From Parasporobacterium paucivorans DSM 15970 (GTDB taxonomy: Bacteria; Bacillota; Clostridia; Lachnospirales; Lachnospiraceae), in the NCBI RefSeq assembly GCF_900141895.1, contig NZ_FQYT01000008.1, positions 1 through 64,000 on the forward strand: DNA of 64,000 nucleotides, in the 5' to 3' direction. The translations under genes and the position numbers were made by a program. Below are positions 9,170 to 17,255 of the stretch, in pieces. Numbering within the stretch: the stretch's first letter is position 1; each line of letters begins with the position of its first letter. A model generated the notes under the pieces. The model was not told the DNA's origin and ran no database searches. It was given only the letters and a program-made list of their open reading frames with translations.

Positions 9170-9457
9170 CTATATTACCAGCCGATCTTTTATTTTCTGC
9201 ACTCTATTCCGACTTAGGGGTATTTCGTCCTTGAACCCCTCTACCCTGATTCTATAGGAGTTATCAACGCAAACCACCAGCCGTTCAATCTTTGCCATAT
9301 TGACAATAAAACATTTGTGGCATCTGAAAAAGTCCAGATAAGAAAGTTTCTTTTCCAATTCCTTCAGGGTTCCTCTAAGGAAAAAAGTGTCTTTTTTTGT
9401 ATGGATTTCAATATGCCCCGAGTTAATAGACAGACAACAGACATCGGACTTCATCAT
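9170..9457 (-). CDS. Stand-alone LytTR DNA-binding domain protein
   Basis: The 95 residues consist of a LytTR domain and almost nothing else. The protein has the strand-rich N-terminus, the FFRCHKCFIVNMAKI core (family: F-x-R-x-H-x-S-x-x-V-N) and the C-terminal PLSRNRVQKIKDRL segment. There is no receiver domain. It is the last gene of the seven-gene ABC/methyltransferase/FmdE operon, 24 bp after fmdE. LytTR proteins bind direct repeats, so this protein is unlikely to be the factor that binds the palindrome upstream of the operon. It could provide additional feedback control. Confidence 0.85.
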   Translation of the reverse strand: MMKSDVCCLSINSGHIEIHTKKDTFFLRGTLKELEKKLSYLDFFRCHKCFIVNMAKIERLVVCVDNSYRIRVEGFKDEIPLSRNRVQKIKDRLVI

Positions 9458-9481
9458 TCATGACGTTAATTCCTTCGCATA

Positions 9482-10036
9482 TTATAATGGAATTTTGCTG
9501 TAGTATTTACCGTTCGCACAAGATTTGCAAACTATCTTTCCGTCCTTCGCTACATCCCTTCCGTCCATGATTTTTTCATGACAGATTTCGCAATTGACAC
9601 TTCTGCTGGGCTTTCCAGGCATATCTTCCATTTTCAGGTCCATGCTCACCGGTTCCATCTTAAAGAGTTCTTCATCTTCGAATTCACCCCAGAAGGCCTC
9701 CAGGTCATCTGAAGGCTCCGGATTTCTGTCTGCATTCACGGCTAAGCGGATTCCTTTTTTTGTATCCATATCAATGAAAGAAGCCGCCATCTTCCCGTAA
9801 TCCAACCATTTCAGCCTTCTCTTCCCAAGGGAGCACCCTGTCACCGACTGGATCGCATCGGAGATGCATCGGTCATTTTCTACGTAAACGATAAAGTCCC
9901 TGTTTTTTTCCGGCTCATCAATCCCCAGATAATCCATGGCCGCCCGGGCCATCCGAACTCCCATGATAATACCTCCGCATAAATGTCCATGAAATTCGAT
10001 AGCATTCTCCAGATCACTTCTAAAACTGTTTTTCAC
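9482..10036 (-). CDS. FmdE family protein (formylmethanofuran dehydrogenase subunit E-like)
   Basis: The 184-residue protein starts at GTG 10036 (GGAG 9 nt upstream). It shows the FmdE N-domain motif FHGHLCGGIIMG, with His16, His18 and Cys20 as likely metal ligands, and VTGCSLGKRRL further on. A C-terminal zinc ribbon uses CEIC and CKSC. Bacterial FmdE proteins are not part of a methanofuran enzyme. They occur beside metal/corrinoid-type ABC transporters and molybdo-enzyme genes. Here it is cotranscribed with such a transporter and two SAM methyltransferases. A metal- or cofactor-handling role is inferred. Confidence 0.88.
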   Translation of the reverse strand: MKNSFRSDLENAIEFHGHLCGGIIMGVRMARAAMDYLGIDEPEKNRDFIVYVENDRCISDAIQSVTGCSLGKRRLKWLDYGKMAASFIDMDTKKGIRLAVNADRNPEPSDDLEAFWGEFEDEELFKMEPVSMDLKMEDMPGKPSRSVNCEICHEKIMDGRDVAKDGKIVCKSCANGKYYSKIPL

Positions 10037-10065
10037 TGTATTGATCTCCTCTCCGCATTTCCTTA

Positions 10066-10902
10066 CTAAACAGACCAGATTACATTGCCCTCTACAGAAC
10101 TGCCGCGGCTGATAAATTCATTTCTGAAGGCGTTGTTCTTTACATACTGTTCCACAATCCGATCCGTTGAATCAGGTAAATCTTTATAATTTTTCATCAT
10201 CAGCTGCAAATTTTCTGTAGCTTCACTGATCTTCATTTTCTTCGATTTTTCTATTTTTTTAATATCCATGGATGGCAGATAGCCCCATGCGTACAGAAGA
10301 TGGAATATATAAAATGGGTCGGAAGGAAATTCCGGCTTCTCCTCGTCAAATATGATCCTCCATAGCTCCTGCTGGTCCATGTCATACTTGCTGATGAATC
10401 CATTGTAAAAACAGCCATGAGATGAAGCCTCACACATTTTTTCCAATGTTTCAGCATTGCTGATACCAGGGGTCTTAATGGCGATTACCAGTCCGAACTT
10501 TTTCATCCAGTCCATTTCATTCAGGTAAATATCATCCCATGCCATGCATACCGTCTCGATATTATGAATATTCATAGCCTCTGCCCGCTTTTTCAATATA
10601 GACAGCATAACGGGAGAAGAATCGAGGGCAACGATTTTTCTGAATCGGCTGGACAGGGGAATGGCATAATTTCCGGTGCCGCAGCCAATATCGAGTAAAT
10701 CCGTACTCTTATCAATAAAAGATGTGGCCAGAATCTGATTAAGTATGGAATCGTTTTTGCTCTTATCTTCTGTCCTGGCGGCAAAACCCGGTGCCCGCTT
10801 ATCCCACCAGGAAGTATTGTCTGATATTCTCTGCCTCCTATAAATTGATCTTCTGTATGCTTCCGTCCATTCTTCTTCCCAGTATTTCGCATCCCTCCAC
10901 AT
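10066..10902 (-). CDS. SAM-dependent methyltransferase (class I)
   Basis: The 278-residue enzyme has motif I DIGCGTGNYAIPL and post-I VALDSSPVML. An N-terminal acidic Trp/Tyr-rich helix precedes them. The start at 10902 has GGAGG 7 nt upstream and lies 1 bp after the stop of the preceding methyltransferase, implying translational coupling. Its substrate is unknown. Such pairs of methyltransferases are repeatedly seen next to FmdE and FecCD-type importers, which suggests modification of an imported or secreted metal ligand. Confidence 0.85.
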   Translation of the reverse strand: MWRDAKYWEEEWTEAYRRSIYRRQRISDNTSWWDKRAPGFAARTEDKSKNDSILNQILATSFIDKSTDLLDIGCGTGNYAIPLSSRFRKIVALDSSPVMLSILKKRAEAMNIHNIETVCMAWDDIYLNEMDWMKKFGLVIAIKTPGISNAETLEKMCEASSHGCFYNGFISKYDMDQQELWRIIFDEEKPEFPSDPFYIFHLLYAWGYLPSMDIKKIEKSKKMKISEATENLQLMMKNYKDLPDSTDRIVEQYVKNNAFRNEFISRGSSVEGNVIWSV

Positions 10903-10903
10903 A

Positions 10904-11536
10904 TTATTCCTCCAATGTATCCTTAGCCAGAATGATCCATCGCCCTTCCTCGGGACTGTCAATTATCTCGTGTTTCCATCCTTTTTGGAAAAACAGCTTT
11001 TTATATTCCGCTGACGTCAGGGCTTTTGATTCATCATTCCTTTTTTCACCGAAAAACTGAAAGCCGTTCTGACGCATCTTATCCCGGATTTTTTCCCGGG
11101 TTTCCGGATTTCCAAGACCACACCCGACAAAAGTTTTTCCACCCGGTGCCAAGACACGGTATATCTCAGTAAACGCAGCTTCCTGGTTTTCCCAAAAAGG
11201 CATAGAACCCCGGCTTATAACCAGCTGAAATGTATCCTTTTCAAATGACATGGATTCGACATCCCCTACCCAAAAACTGGACCGTTCCATAAATCCGAGG
11301 TCGGCGGCACGTCTTTTTGCTGTTTCGACAGCAGAAGACTGGATATCCAGGAATGAAGCATTCATTTTTGTCTTCTTCAACAAGGAAAATCCCAGGTGCC
11401 CTCCCCCGCAGCCGATATCCAGGAATCTGCCTTCCTGCAGATTTATTTTTCTTAACAGGTTATCTGTTATTTCATCATAAATTGGATAAAAGATTGTTTC
11501 CGCAATATGATCAAAATCATACCCTGAGTCTTTCAT
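10904..11536 (-). CDS. SAM-dependent methyltransferase (class I, UbiE-like)
   Basis: The 210-residue enzyme contains motif I FLDIGCGGGHLGFSLL, the acidic SFLDIQSSAVETAK segment and VISRGSMPFWENQ. I chose the ATG at 11536 because AAGGAG is 10 nt upstream; the frame extends 10 residues further without support. It follows the ABC ATPase gene by 33 bp. Function beyond methyl transfer cannot be assigned. Confidence 0.85.
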   Translation of the reverse strand: MKDSGYDFDHIAETIFYPIYDEITDNLLRKINLQEGRFLDIGCGGGHLGFSLLKKTKMNASFLDIQSSAVETAKRRAADLGFMERSSFWVGDVESMSFEKDTFQLVISRGSMPFWENQEAAFTEIYRVLAPGGKTFVGCGLGNPETREKIRDKMRQNGFQFFGEKRNDESKALTSAEYKKLFFQKGWKHEIIDSPEEGRWIILAKDTLEE

Positions 11537-11569
11537 CTTCCTGTCTCCTTCCAAATCATGTTGCAAACC

Positions 11570-12340
11570 CTAGTACAAGGGTATGCATGTCTGCCTGTTA
11601 TCCTGTACATCCAGCAGGATTTTATTATCCACGCCATACATTTCATGGACACATTCCTCTGTCACAATATCGGTGCCAATTCCCACTCTCATCCTGCTCC
11701 GGTTTTCCATGATGAGCACCCGGCTCTCCGGGATAAACGCGTGGTCCGGATGATGGGTCGTCATAACAACTGTCTTCCCCATGGATACAAGCTTGCGGAT
11801 ATATGAAATCACCTTGGCATGATTTCCAAAGTCAAGATTGGAAACCGGCTCATCCAGAATCATCAAAGACGATCCCTGTACGATTGCCCTGGCCATTAAA
11901 ACCATCTGACGTTCTCCCCCGCTTATCTGCGTATAGTTCTTTTCAGCCAAATGTTCAATGTCCAACAGGCGCAGGGCATCCTGCACAGCCCGTATATCCT
12001 CTTCCCTGACCGCCCCGATACCGTTCTGATACGGATGTCTTCCCATCACAATAATTTCAAATGCCTTAAACGGGAATGGAGGAGTATGGCTTTGAGGGAC
12101 ATAGGATGTCACTTTTGCCAGATCCTTCCTGCTCCACTTTTCCAGCGGCTTATCCTGAACCAGAACCTGTCCGGAAACAGGTTTCAACAGGCCTAACAGG
12201 GTCTTGAACAAGGTGCTTTTTCCAATGCCGTTTGCTCCCAAAATACACCAGAGTTCGCCTTCGTTCATCTCAAAATTCAGATTTTCAACGACGGGTACCC
12301 CGTCATATCCGCAGCATAAATCCTTAACCTTTAGCAGCAT
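11570..12340 (-). CDS. ABC transporter ATPase, FepC/BtuD type
   Basis: The 256-residue ATPase has Walker A GANGIGKST (about residues 36-44), signature QISGGERQ, Walker B SLMILDEP and the H-loop TTHHPDHA. The SYVPQSH Q-loop is typical of iron-complex/cobalamin importers. It begins 1 bp after the permease stop codon. It energises uptake with the adjacent permease and binding protein. Confidence 0.92.
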   Translation of the reverse strand: MLLKVKDLCCGYDGVPVVENLNFEMNEGELWCILGANGIGKSTLFKTLLGLLKPVSGQVLVQDKPLEKWSRKDLAKVTSYVPQSHTPPFPFKAFEIIVMGRHPYQNGIGAVREEDIRAVQDALRLLDIEHLAEKNYTQISGGERQMVLMARAIVQGSSLMILDEPVSNLDFGNHAKVISYIRKLVSMGKTVVMTTHHPDHAFIPESRVLIMENRSRMRVGIGTDIVTEECVHEMYGVDNKILLDVQDNRQTCIPLY

Positions 12341-12341
12341 T

Positions 12342-13361
12342 TTACCACCCCTTATTCTTTTTGGTCAGCAGATACAGGAAAAACGGAAGACCCGCGAGGG
12401 ATGTAATGACTCCCAGCGGAATTTCCACAGCAAAAACGCTTCTGCAAGCGGTATCGATGATCAGCAGATAGCTGCATCCGAGCAGTAATGAAGCCGGAAT
12501 AAGCGCTTTGAAATTAGGACCCACAATCATGCGGGCCAAATGTGGGATTACCAGGCCGACCCATCCAATCATTCCACATAGCGAAACGGAAAATGCAGTC
12601 AGAATGGTTGCTGTAAATATAACCAGGAGCTGAAGACGTTTTGTATTGACACCCATGGTTTTCGCCTCTTCTTCCCCCAAAGCCAGAATATTAAGTTTCG
12701 AGGCACTGCAGATCAGAATAACCATGCAGAGAAGAAACGGGACGATCATCAGGAGAACATCTTTTGGGGTTATTTTCGAAAGGCTTCCTAAAAGCCAGAA
12801 AGTAATGGCCGGCAGTTTGTCCGTCGGGTCCGCTGCATATTTAATCAGGGAAATCATGGATTGAAACAGGCTGGAAACAATGATCCCTCCTAAAATCAGA
12901 AGGAACAGACTATCATCGCCTCTTCCGAACCGGGTACTTATGAACCAGGTGATAAGCACCGCAATCAGGCCGAATATAAAGGAAGTGGACTTTATTCCGA
13001 CTGCGCCAAAGGATAAAAGAATACCGAGTGACGCGCCAAACCCTGCTCCGGCGGCCGATCCAAGAATATCGGGAGACACCAGGGGATTTTTAAACATACC
13101 CTGGTATGAGGCGCCAGCCATAGAAAGTGCGCCTCCAATCAGCAATCCTCCCAATACCCGGGGAAGCCGTACCACAAAAAGAACCTGGGTAATTTCCGCC
13201 GGGACCTCCCTGCCTGCAAACGCCCGCAGGATATCATCCACCGGTATATAATACCGCCCGATAGCCAGTGACAGGATTGTGCTGATCAGCAACAATCCTC
13301 CCAGCAGCAGCAGTTTTAACTTTATTTTTTTTTGCTGAACTAAATATCTATCCATGTCCAT
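12342..13361 (-). CDS. ABC transporter permease, FecCD/BtuC family
   Basis: The 339-residue protein has about ten hydrophobic segments and FecCD hallmarks: RLPRVLGGLLIGGALSMAG near residue 65 and the C-terminal GMIGWVGLVIPHLARMIVG with the coupling-helix glycines. Importers with this fold carry siderophores, haem, cobalamin, molybdate/tungstate-like oxyanions or other metal complexes. The binding protein gene ends 23 bp upstream. Confidence 0.92.
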   Translation of the reverse strand: MDMDRYLVQQKKIKLKLLLLGGLLLISTILSLAIGRYYIPVDDILRAFAGREVPAEITQVLFVVRLPRVLGGLLIGGALSMAGASYQGMFKNPLVSPDILGSAAGAGFGASLGILLSFGAVGIKSTSFIFGLIAVLITWFISTRFGRGDDSLFLLILGGIIVSSLFQSMISLIKYAADPTDKLPAITFWLLGSLSKITPKDVLLMIVPFLLCMVILICSASKLNILALGEEEAKTMGVNTKRLQLLVIFTATILTAFSVSLCGMIGWVGLVIPHLARMIVGPNFKALIPASLLLGCSYLLIIDTACRSVFAVEIPLGVITSLAGLPFFLYLLTKKNKGW

Positions 13362-13384
13362 CCCGGTTTCTGTTCTGTTTTTTA

Positions 13385-14497
13385 CTATAAAGAATTCTCC
13401 AGAAGAGATTCTGTTTCCTTATCTGTAAGGTCGTAGTGATAAAATAAAGAATAAAATGTTTTTGCCTCTTCTTTGATATCATAGTCAACCATTTCAGGAT
13501 ATAGTATGGACTGACACCATTTTACACCTATGATTGTGTTGACACTTGGCGGACGGTCAAACCAGTTCTGCGGCACGGAGGGAGTCTGGTATACATGACC
13601 ATCCTTAACTGCCTGGATAACTGACCATTGTGAATCATTCATTATGGTATTGTAGCTTGCAGAATCGGCATTGCCATTATCCACGCATGAAATAATATAT
13701 TGCGGATCCCAGGAGATGATCTGCTCCATTGAAACTTCCGTTCTTCCATAACCCTTTGTTATTTCACAGTCGGCCACATTGATGCCGCCGCAAAGATCAA
13801 TCAGGCGGGAGTGTTCAGAACCGGATGGATCCGTATTAAGTCCAAGCTGTTCCTCTGCATAATATACTGATACCTTTTTTTCTTCAGGAATCGATGCTGC
13901 AATTTCCTTAGCGTGGTTTATGGTCTCCTCAGTATAGGCAGCCAGTTCTTCGCCTCTTTCTGCATTTCCTAACAGAGCACCAAGAAACCTGTATGAATCT
14001 GCCATAGCTTCAAAACTAGAATCAATATTAACTACCTGTATCCCCAATTTAGCCTGCAAAGCATCAGCCTGTGCAATACTGGCTTCATCGGTTCCGGTAC
14101 AGATTACGATATCCGGAGCTGTTTTGATGATTTCTTCCACATTTCCTTCATTGCCTTTTCCATACCATCCGCCCAGATTTGGCAGATTCTGATAATATTG
14201 TGTTGTATACATTTTTTCAGCATCTGATAATTCGTAATTCGTTACCGCCAACAGAGTATCATCAAATGTGTAAATATAATTTGTCCCTATTGGTCCACTG
14301 CAATATACACTTGTTATTGCTTCAGGAAGTACGATAGCCCTTCCTGCCATGTCTACAGAAGGACGCTCTACCTCGACAGCCGATGTCGTTTCTGCACTTT
14401 TAGTCTCCTTTGCTTCACCTGAGGACTGCCCACATCCGGCAGCCATCGCAACAACCATAGCCAGGATCAATATCATCCCAATAATTCTTTTTTTCAT
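13385..14497 (-). CDS. ABC transporter substrate-binding lipoprotein, FecB/TroA-like
   Basis: The 370-residue protein has a lipoprotein signal peptide ending in MAAGC (Cys22 would be lipidated) and a Thr/Ser/Glu-rich linker. A periplasmic-binding fold of the helical-backbone class follows (APDIVICTGTDEASI). The conserved-looking WFDRPPSVNTIIG near residue 310 is a pattern I associate with FecB-like proteins lying next to FmdE and DUF364 genes. It is the first gene of the seven-gene operon and is preceded by a palindrome/-10 promoter unit at 14538-14581. The ligand is probably a metal complex or oxyanion and is not determined. Confidence 0.88.
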   Translation of the reverse strand: MKKRIIGMILILAMVVAMAAGCGQSSGEAKETKSAETTSAVEVERPSVDMAGRAIVLPEAITSVYCSGPIGTNYIYTFDDTLLAVTNYELSDAEKMYTTQYYQNLPNLGGWYGKGNEGNVEEIIKTAPDIVICTGTDEASIAQADALQAKLGIQVVNIDSSFEAMADSYRFLGALLGNAERGEELAAYTEETINHAKEIAASIPEEKKVSVYYAEEQLGLNTDPSGSEHSRLIDLCGGINVADCEITKGYGRTEVSMEQIISWDPQYIISCVDNGNADSASYNTIMNDSQWSVIQAVKDGHVYQTPSVPQNWFDRPPSVNTIIGVKWCQSILYPEMVDYDIKEEAKTFYSLFYHYDLTDKETESLLENSL

Positions 14498-14537
14498 ACT
14501 ACTTCTCCTTCATATTTGTTCTCTTAATACGTTTCAG

Positions 14538-14581
14538 AATATATCCCATATTTCTTGATTTGTATGTTGTCTTAACAACAT
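14538..14581 (-). promoter_or_regulatory. Palindromic activator-type promoter 1 (ABC/FmdE operon)
   Basis: On the minus strand ATGTTGTTAAGACAACAT (14581-14564) is followed by exactly 20 nt and then TATATT (14543-14538). The palindrome core TGTTG-N6-CAACA has the 5-6-5 layout of CRP/FNR family sites. Its centre would lie at about -41.5 from a start near 14531, the class II position. No -35 hexamer is evident. The ABC operon start codon is 41 bp downstream of the -10. Confidence 0.7.
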
Positions 14582-14598
14582 TATTGAAGGATTCTTAT

Positions 14599-15360
14599 TC
14601 ACCTTCGTATGCATATCATTTCACCGCCATGCTTGAATATATTCATTTTTTTGCCTTCCTGGACTGCTTTCCATATCAGCTTCTCATCTGTAACAATAAA
14701 TCCTGCTATTATATAAACCCCATATTTAAACAGAACCTCAGAAATCGGCACACTGGGCCCTACCAGTATAATCCTGGCTTTTCTGGAAAGTTCAATAAGC
14801 CTTGGCATTGTTTTGTTTGTAAATGCCGTCCCGGTAATAAATACAAAATCTTGTTCCGGGAGCAGGTACTCACATGCGGAATCAGGGTAATCCCCTGCCC
14901 ATGGGTCTCTTTCAAGAACGGATAAATTGCATATGTCATGAAGCTTTTCCACCTCAGGAAAGTGTCCAATAACTGCAACCTTTTTGTTGACCAGATCTTC
15001 TGACAGCAGATTAAAAGCATTATTTTTTCCGTGCTCATGCTCCTTATTCAGGGTCAGACCCGGACTATCCGCACACTGTGGAGCAGTATTAAATGCTGAA
15101 TTTATTGCGGCCTGTCCCAGTGAAGCTTCCAACATATTCCACGATTTGGCATACTTTGCAAGTTCTTTCAGTTTCAATCCGCTGATTTCACCAATTTCCA
15201 ATCCTTTCTTACCGCCTTTTATTGTCTTTGCAACACCAATCCCATTTTCCGATTTTACCGCCGTCCAGGAGACCCCGAGCATGCATTCAAGGACTGTCAG
15301 ATCATCCGGTATGGAATCAATCAGATCATCGTATATTTCCCACACTTTCTTTTTCCCCAT
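14599..15360 (-). CDS. DUF364/DUF4213 protein, putative heavy-metal chelation (copy 2)
   Basis: The 253-residue protein has an N-terminal enolase-like DUF4213 part (VLECMLGVSWTAVK; AAINSAFN at about residue 85) and a C-terminal Rossmann-like DUF364 part (KVAVIGHFPEVEKL; DFVFITGTAFTNKTMPRL; VGPSVPISEVLF). The structurally characterised Desulfitobacterium homologue was proposed to act in heavy-metal chelation. It is the third gene of the operon DUF364-XdhC-DUF364, 9 bp after xdhC-like. It ends only 101 bp from the ABC operon start. Confidence 0.88.
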   Translation of the reverse strand: MGKKKVWEIYDDLIDSIPDDLTVLECMLGVSWTAVKSENGIGVAKTIKGGKKGLEIGEISGLKLKELAKYAKSWNMLEASLGQAAINSAFNTAPQCADSPGLTLNKEHEHGKNNAFNLLSEDLVNKKVAVIGHFPEVEKLHDICNLSVLERDPWAGDYPDSACEYLLPEQDFVFITGTAFTNKTMPRLIELSRKARIILVGPSVPISEVLFKYGVYIIAGFIVTDEKLIWKAVQEGKKMNIFKHGGEMICIRR

Positions 15361-15369
15361 TTCTCAATT

Positions 15370-16134
15370 TTATTTATTAAAAACCATGGTGCGCTTATAT
15401 TTTACTGCCTGAATTTCTGCCATAATCGATAAGGCAATTTCTGCCGTTTTTTTTCCTCCGAGATCCAATCCTATAGGAGAATGCACTCTTTTGATGAGTT
15501 CATCCGGCAAATTAAATGGCTCTAAATTTCTGAAATATTCAGCCACCCGTCGGCTATTTCCTAATACGCCGATGTAATTCGCCTGTGAGTCGATCACCGT
15601 ACGCAGCGCCTCTTCATCAAACTCATGGTTATGCGTAGCTATTACAATATATGTATTTTCAGCTATCGGATATGTACGAAGATTTTCAATTATATTCCCA
15701 GAAAGGAGCTCATGTGCTTCTGGGAATCGATCTTCAGTCAGCATCTCGGCTCTATTATCCAGTACGGTTGTCCTGTATCCAAGCATTCTTGCAATTTTAT
15801 GGATATTCAGGGATACAGTGCCTGCACCTGCTATTAGCAGATTATCCTGATTACAAAAAGCATTTATAAAAATTTCTATTACTCCCTCATCAACATAAAT
15901 GGTTTCTTTTCGTGAAAGACCTCTTTTTATGCATATCCGGCCCAGTTCGGCAGCTTTTTTCTCAAGAAGACCGTTTTCAATATTCCCCGCCAATACATTG
16001 CCCTGACTATCTGACACCATCATTTTACCTAAGCTGCAATTGTCTATGCCCGCAACATAAATAACTGTAATTAATGCTACTTCTTTATTAGATTCCTGGT
16101 ATTCAGATACAAGGCGCATTAAATTTTTTTCCAT
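15370..16134 (-). CDS. XdhC/CoxI family protein
   Basis: The 254-residue protein has a short CoxI-like N-domain (MRLVSEYQESNKEVALITVI) and an XdhC Rossmann domain with LLIAGAGTVSLNIHKIARML, TTVLDNRAEML and YIVIATHNHEFDEEAL. It ends in a HSPIGLDLGGKKTAEIALSIMAEI segment typical of the family. XdhC proteins sulfurate and insert molybdenum cofactor into hydroxylases. No molybdo-hydroxylase is in the window. The start at 16134 follows GAGGATG. Sandwiched between two DUF364 genes, it points to a metal-cofactor function for the whole operon. Confidence 0.9.
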   Translation of the reverse strand: MEKNLMRLVSEYQESNKEVALITVIYVAGIDNCSLGKMMVSDSQGNVLAGNIENGLLEKKAAELGRICIKRGLSRKETIYVDEGVIEIFINAFCNQDNLLIAGAGTVSLNIHKIARMLGYRTTVLDNRAEMLTEDRFPEAHELLSGNIIENLRTYPIAENTYIVIATHNHEFDEEALRTVIDSQANYIGVLGNSRRVAEYFRNLEPFNLPDELIKRVHSPIGLDLGGKKTAEIALSIMAEIQAVKYKRTMVFNK

Positions 16135-16215
16135 TATAATCATCCTCTGCTCTTTAAATTTCTGGATTAGAGGTGTAAGCCATTTATCGCAAACACCAGT
16201 CATATGAAATATTAT

Positions 16216-16956
16216 TTAAAGCGATTCAAAACACAGCCTTTTCAATCCCAGTATAGCGGCTGCACCGGCTATCGTTGTTCCATAAAATATGGTTTCCTTA
16301 TCCAGGTCCAGAAAATTAACGATTGAACCATTACAAATGGTGCTGCCTGTACACAGAATGACGTCGGCCCATTGAACAGCATCGCTGTAATCCTTAATTC
16401 CATCTTCCACCTGAACGCCGTATCTGATCTGCCCGATATTGTCAGGATTCAGATCCAGTACTCTGACCCGAAACCCATCTGCTAGATTCTCCAGCATGGC
16501 AGGCTGGTATCCCACCAATGTTATTTTGATATCTGCATACCGTTCTTTAAAATATGACTTGATTTTTTTGGCACATAACTCAGGCCCCTCGTTTTTACAG
16601 TGGATTGTATGGTCAGCCAGCCCCAGACTGCACATGACCGCATTCATGGCAGCAATGAAGATCCCCCGGCCGTGACCGCCGCTCGTCAGATCCATATCCA
16701 GTACCTGTGAAAGCTTCCCTTCAAATATGGCGGGCGCATCCGTAAAAGCCTGGCCATAAAATCCCTTGTATTCTGCCTGCAGGAGTACTTCTTTGCCCGT
16801 AATTATCGGGAAATCTGTGCGTTTTGTGTTCCCTATCGCCTCGTCAATGGACAGGGCTTCAGACCTGATGTTTACCTTATCCATTGAGAGCTGCTTTTCT
16901 TCGATTATTTTTGCAAACTCTTCTTTCAATTTAATAAATAATTTTTCCTGTGTCAT
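16216..16956 (-). CDS. DUF364 protein, putative heavy-metal chelation (copy 1)
   Basis: The 246-residue protein shares the DUF4213/DUF364 layout with the second copy. It has FYGQAFTDAP and GRGIFIAAMNAVMCSLGL in the N-domain, and KITLVGYQPAMLENLADGF, VLDLNPDNIG, VILCTGSTICNGSIVNFL and FYGTTIAGAAAILGL in the C-domain. It is the first gene of the operon, followed by XdhC after 81 bp. The start at 16956 has GAGG upstream. The two copies are diverged, so they may form a heteromer or act on different ligands. Confidence 0.87.
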   Translation of the reverse strand: MTQEKLFIKLKEEFAKIIEEKQLSMDKVNIRSEALSIDEAIGNTKRTDFPIITGKEVLLQAEYKGFYGQAFTDAPAIFEGKLSQVLDMDLTSGGHGRGIFIAAMNAVMCSLGLADHTIHCKNEGPELCAKKIKSYFKERYADIKITLVGYQPAMLENLADGFRVRVLDLNPDNIGQIRYGVQVEDGIKDYSDAVQWADVILCTGSTICNGSIVNFLDLDKETIFYGTTIAGAAAILGLKRLCFESL

Positions 16957-17015
16957 TCCAGGCTTCCTCTTTTCGTATACCGACTAATTCTCCATGCCAA
17001 TTTATCTTACCAACC

Positions 17016-17044
17016 AAAAAAAGACTGTTCCTAAGTCTTTTTTT
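17016..17044. terminator. Terminator-like hairpin in the leader of the DUF364 operon
   Basis: A perfect 11-bp stem, AAAAAAAGACT with its complement, closes a 7-nt loop. Read on the minus strand it ends in seven T. It lies between promoter 2 (start near 17098) and the DUF364 start at 16956, so it would be in the 5' leader and could attenuate transcription. The stem has only three G-C pairs. Confidence 0.5.
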
Positions 17045-17104
17045 GAAGCAGATTCAAGAAGGAGTATGAATCGCAAAATGATTTTTTTATCACTCACCTC
17101 TGTC

Positions 17105-17148
17105 AATATATCATCTCGGTTTTATTCTGTATGTTGGTCAGACAACAT
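17105..17148 (-). promoter_or_regulatory. Palindromic activator-type promoter 2 (DUF364-XdhC operon)
   Basis: Minus strand: ATGTTGTCTGACCAACAT (17148-17131), 20 nt, then TATATT (17110-17105). Spacing and -10 sequence are identical to promoter 1. The implied start is near 17098, about 140 bp before the first gene. Confidence 0.7.
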
Positions 17149-17164
17149 ATTTGTTTGCCATATG

Positions 17165-17208
17165 CTGTTGTTTGGACAACTGTAAATATTTTTTCATTAT
17201 GGTATCCT
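17165..17208 (+). promoter_or_regulatory. Palindromic activator-type promoter 3 (resolvase-like gene)
   Basis: Plus strand: CTGTTGTTTGGACAACTG (17165-17182), 20 nt, then TATCCT (17203-17208). The palindrome centre is 34 bp from that of promoter 2, so the two divergent promoters each have their own site. The gene starts 48 bp after the -10. Confidence 0.6.
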
Positions 17209-17255
17209 TATGAAAGTGCATTGCACTATATTTTTGAAAATCAAGGGAGAAAGAC

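Noticed and set aside
9170-9457. LytTR protein as the regulator of the palindrome sites
   Set aside because: LytTR domains bind spaced direct repeats, not 5-6-5 palindromes. It lacks a sensor domain.
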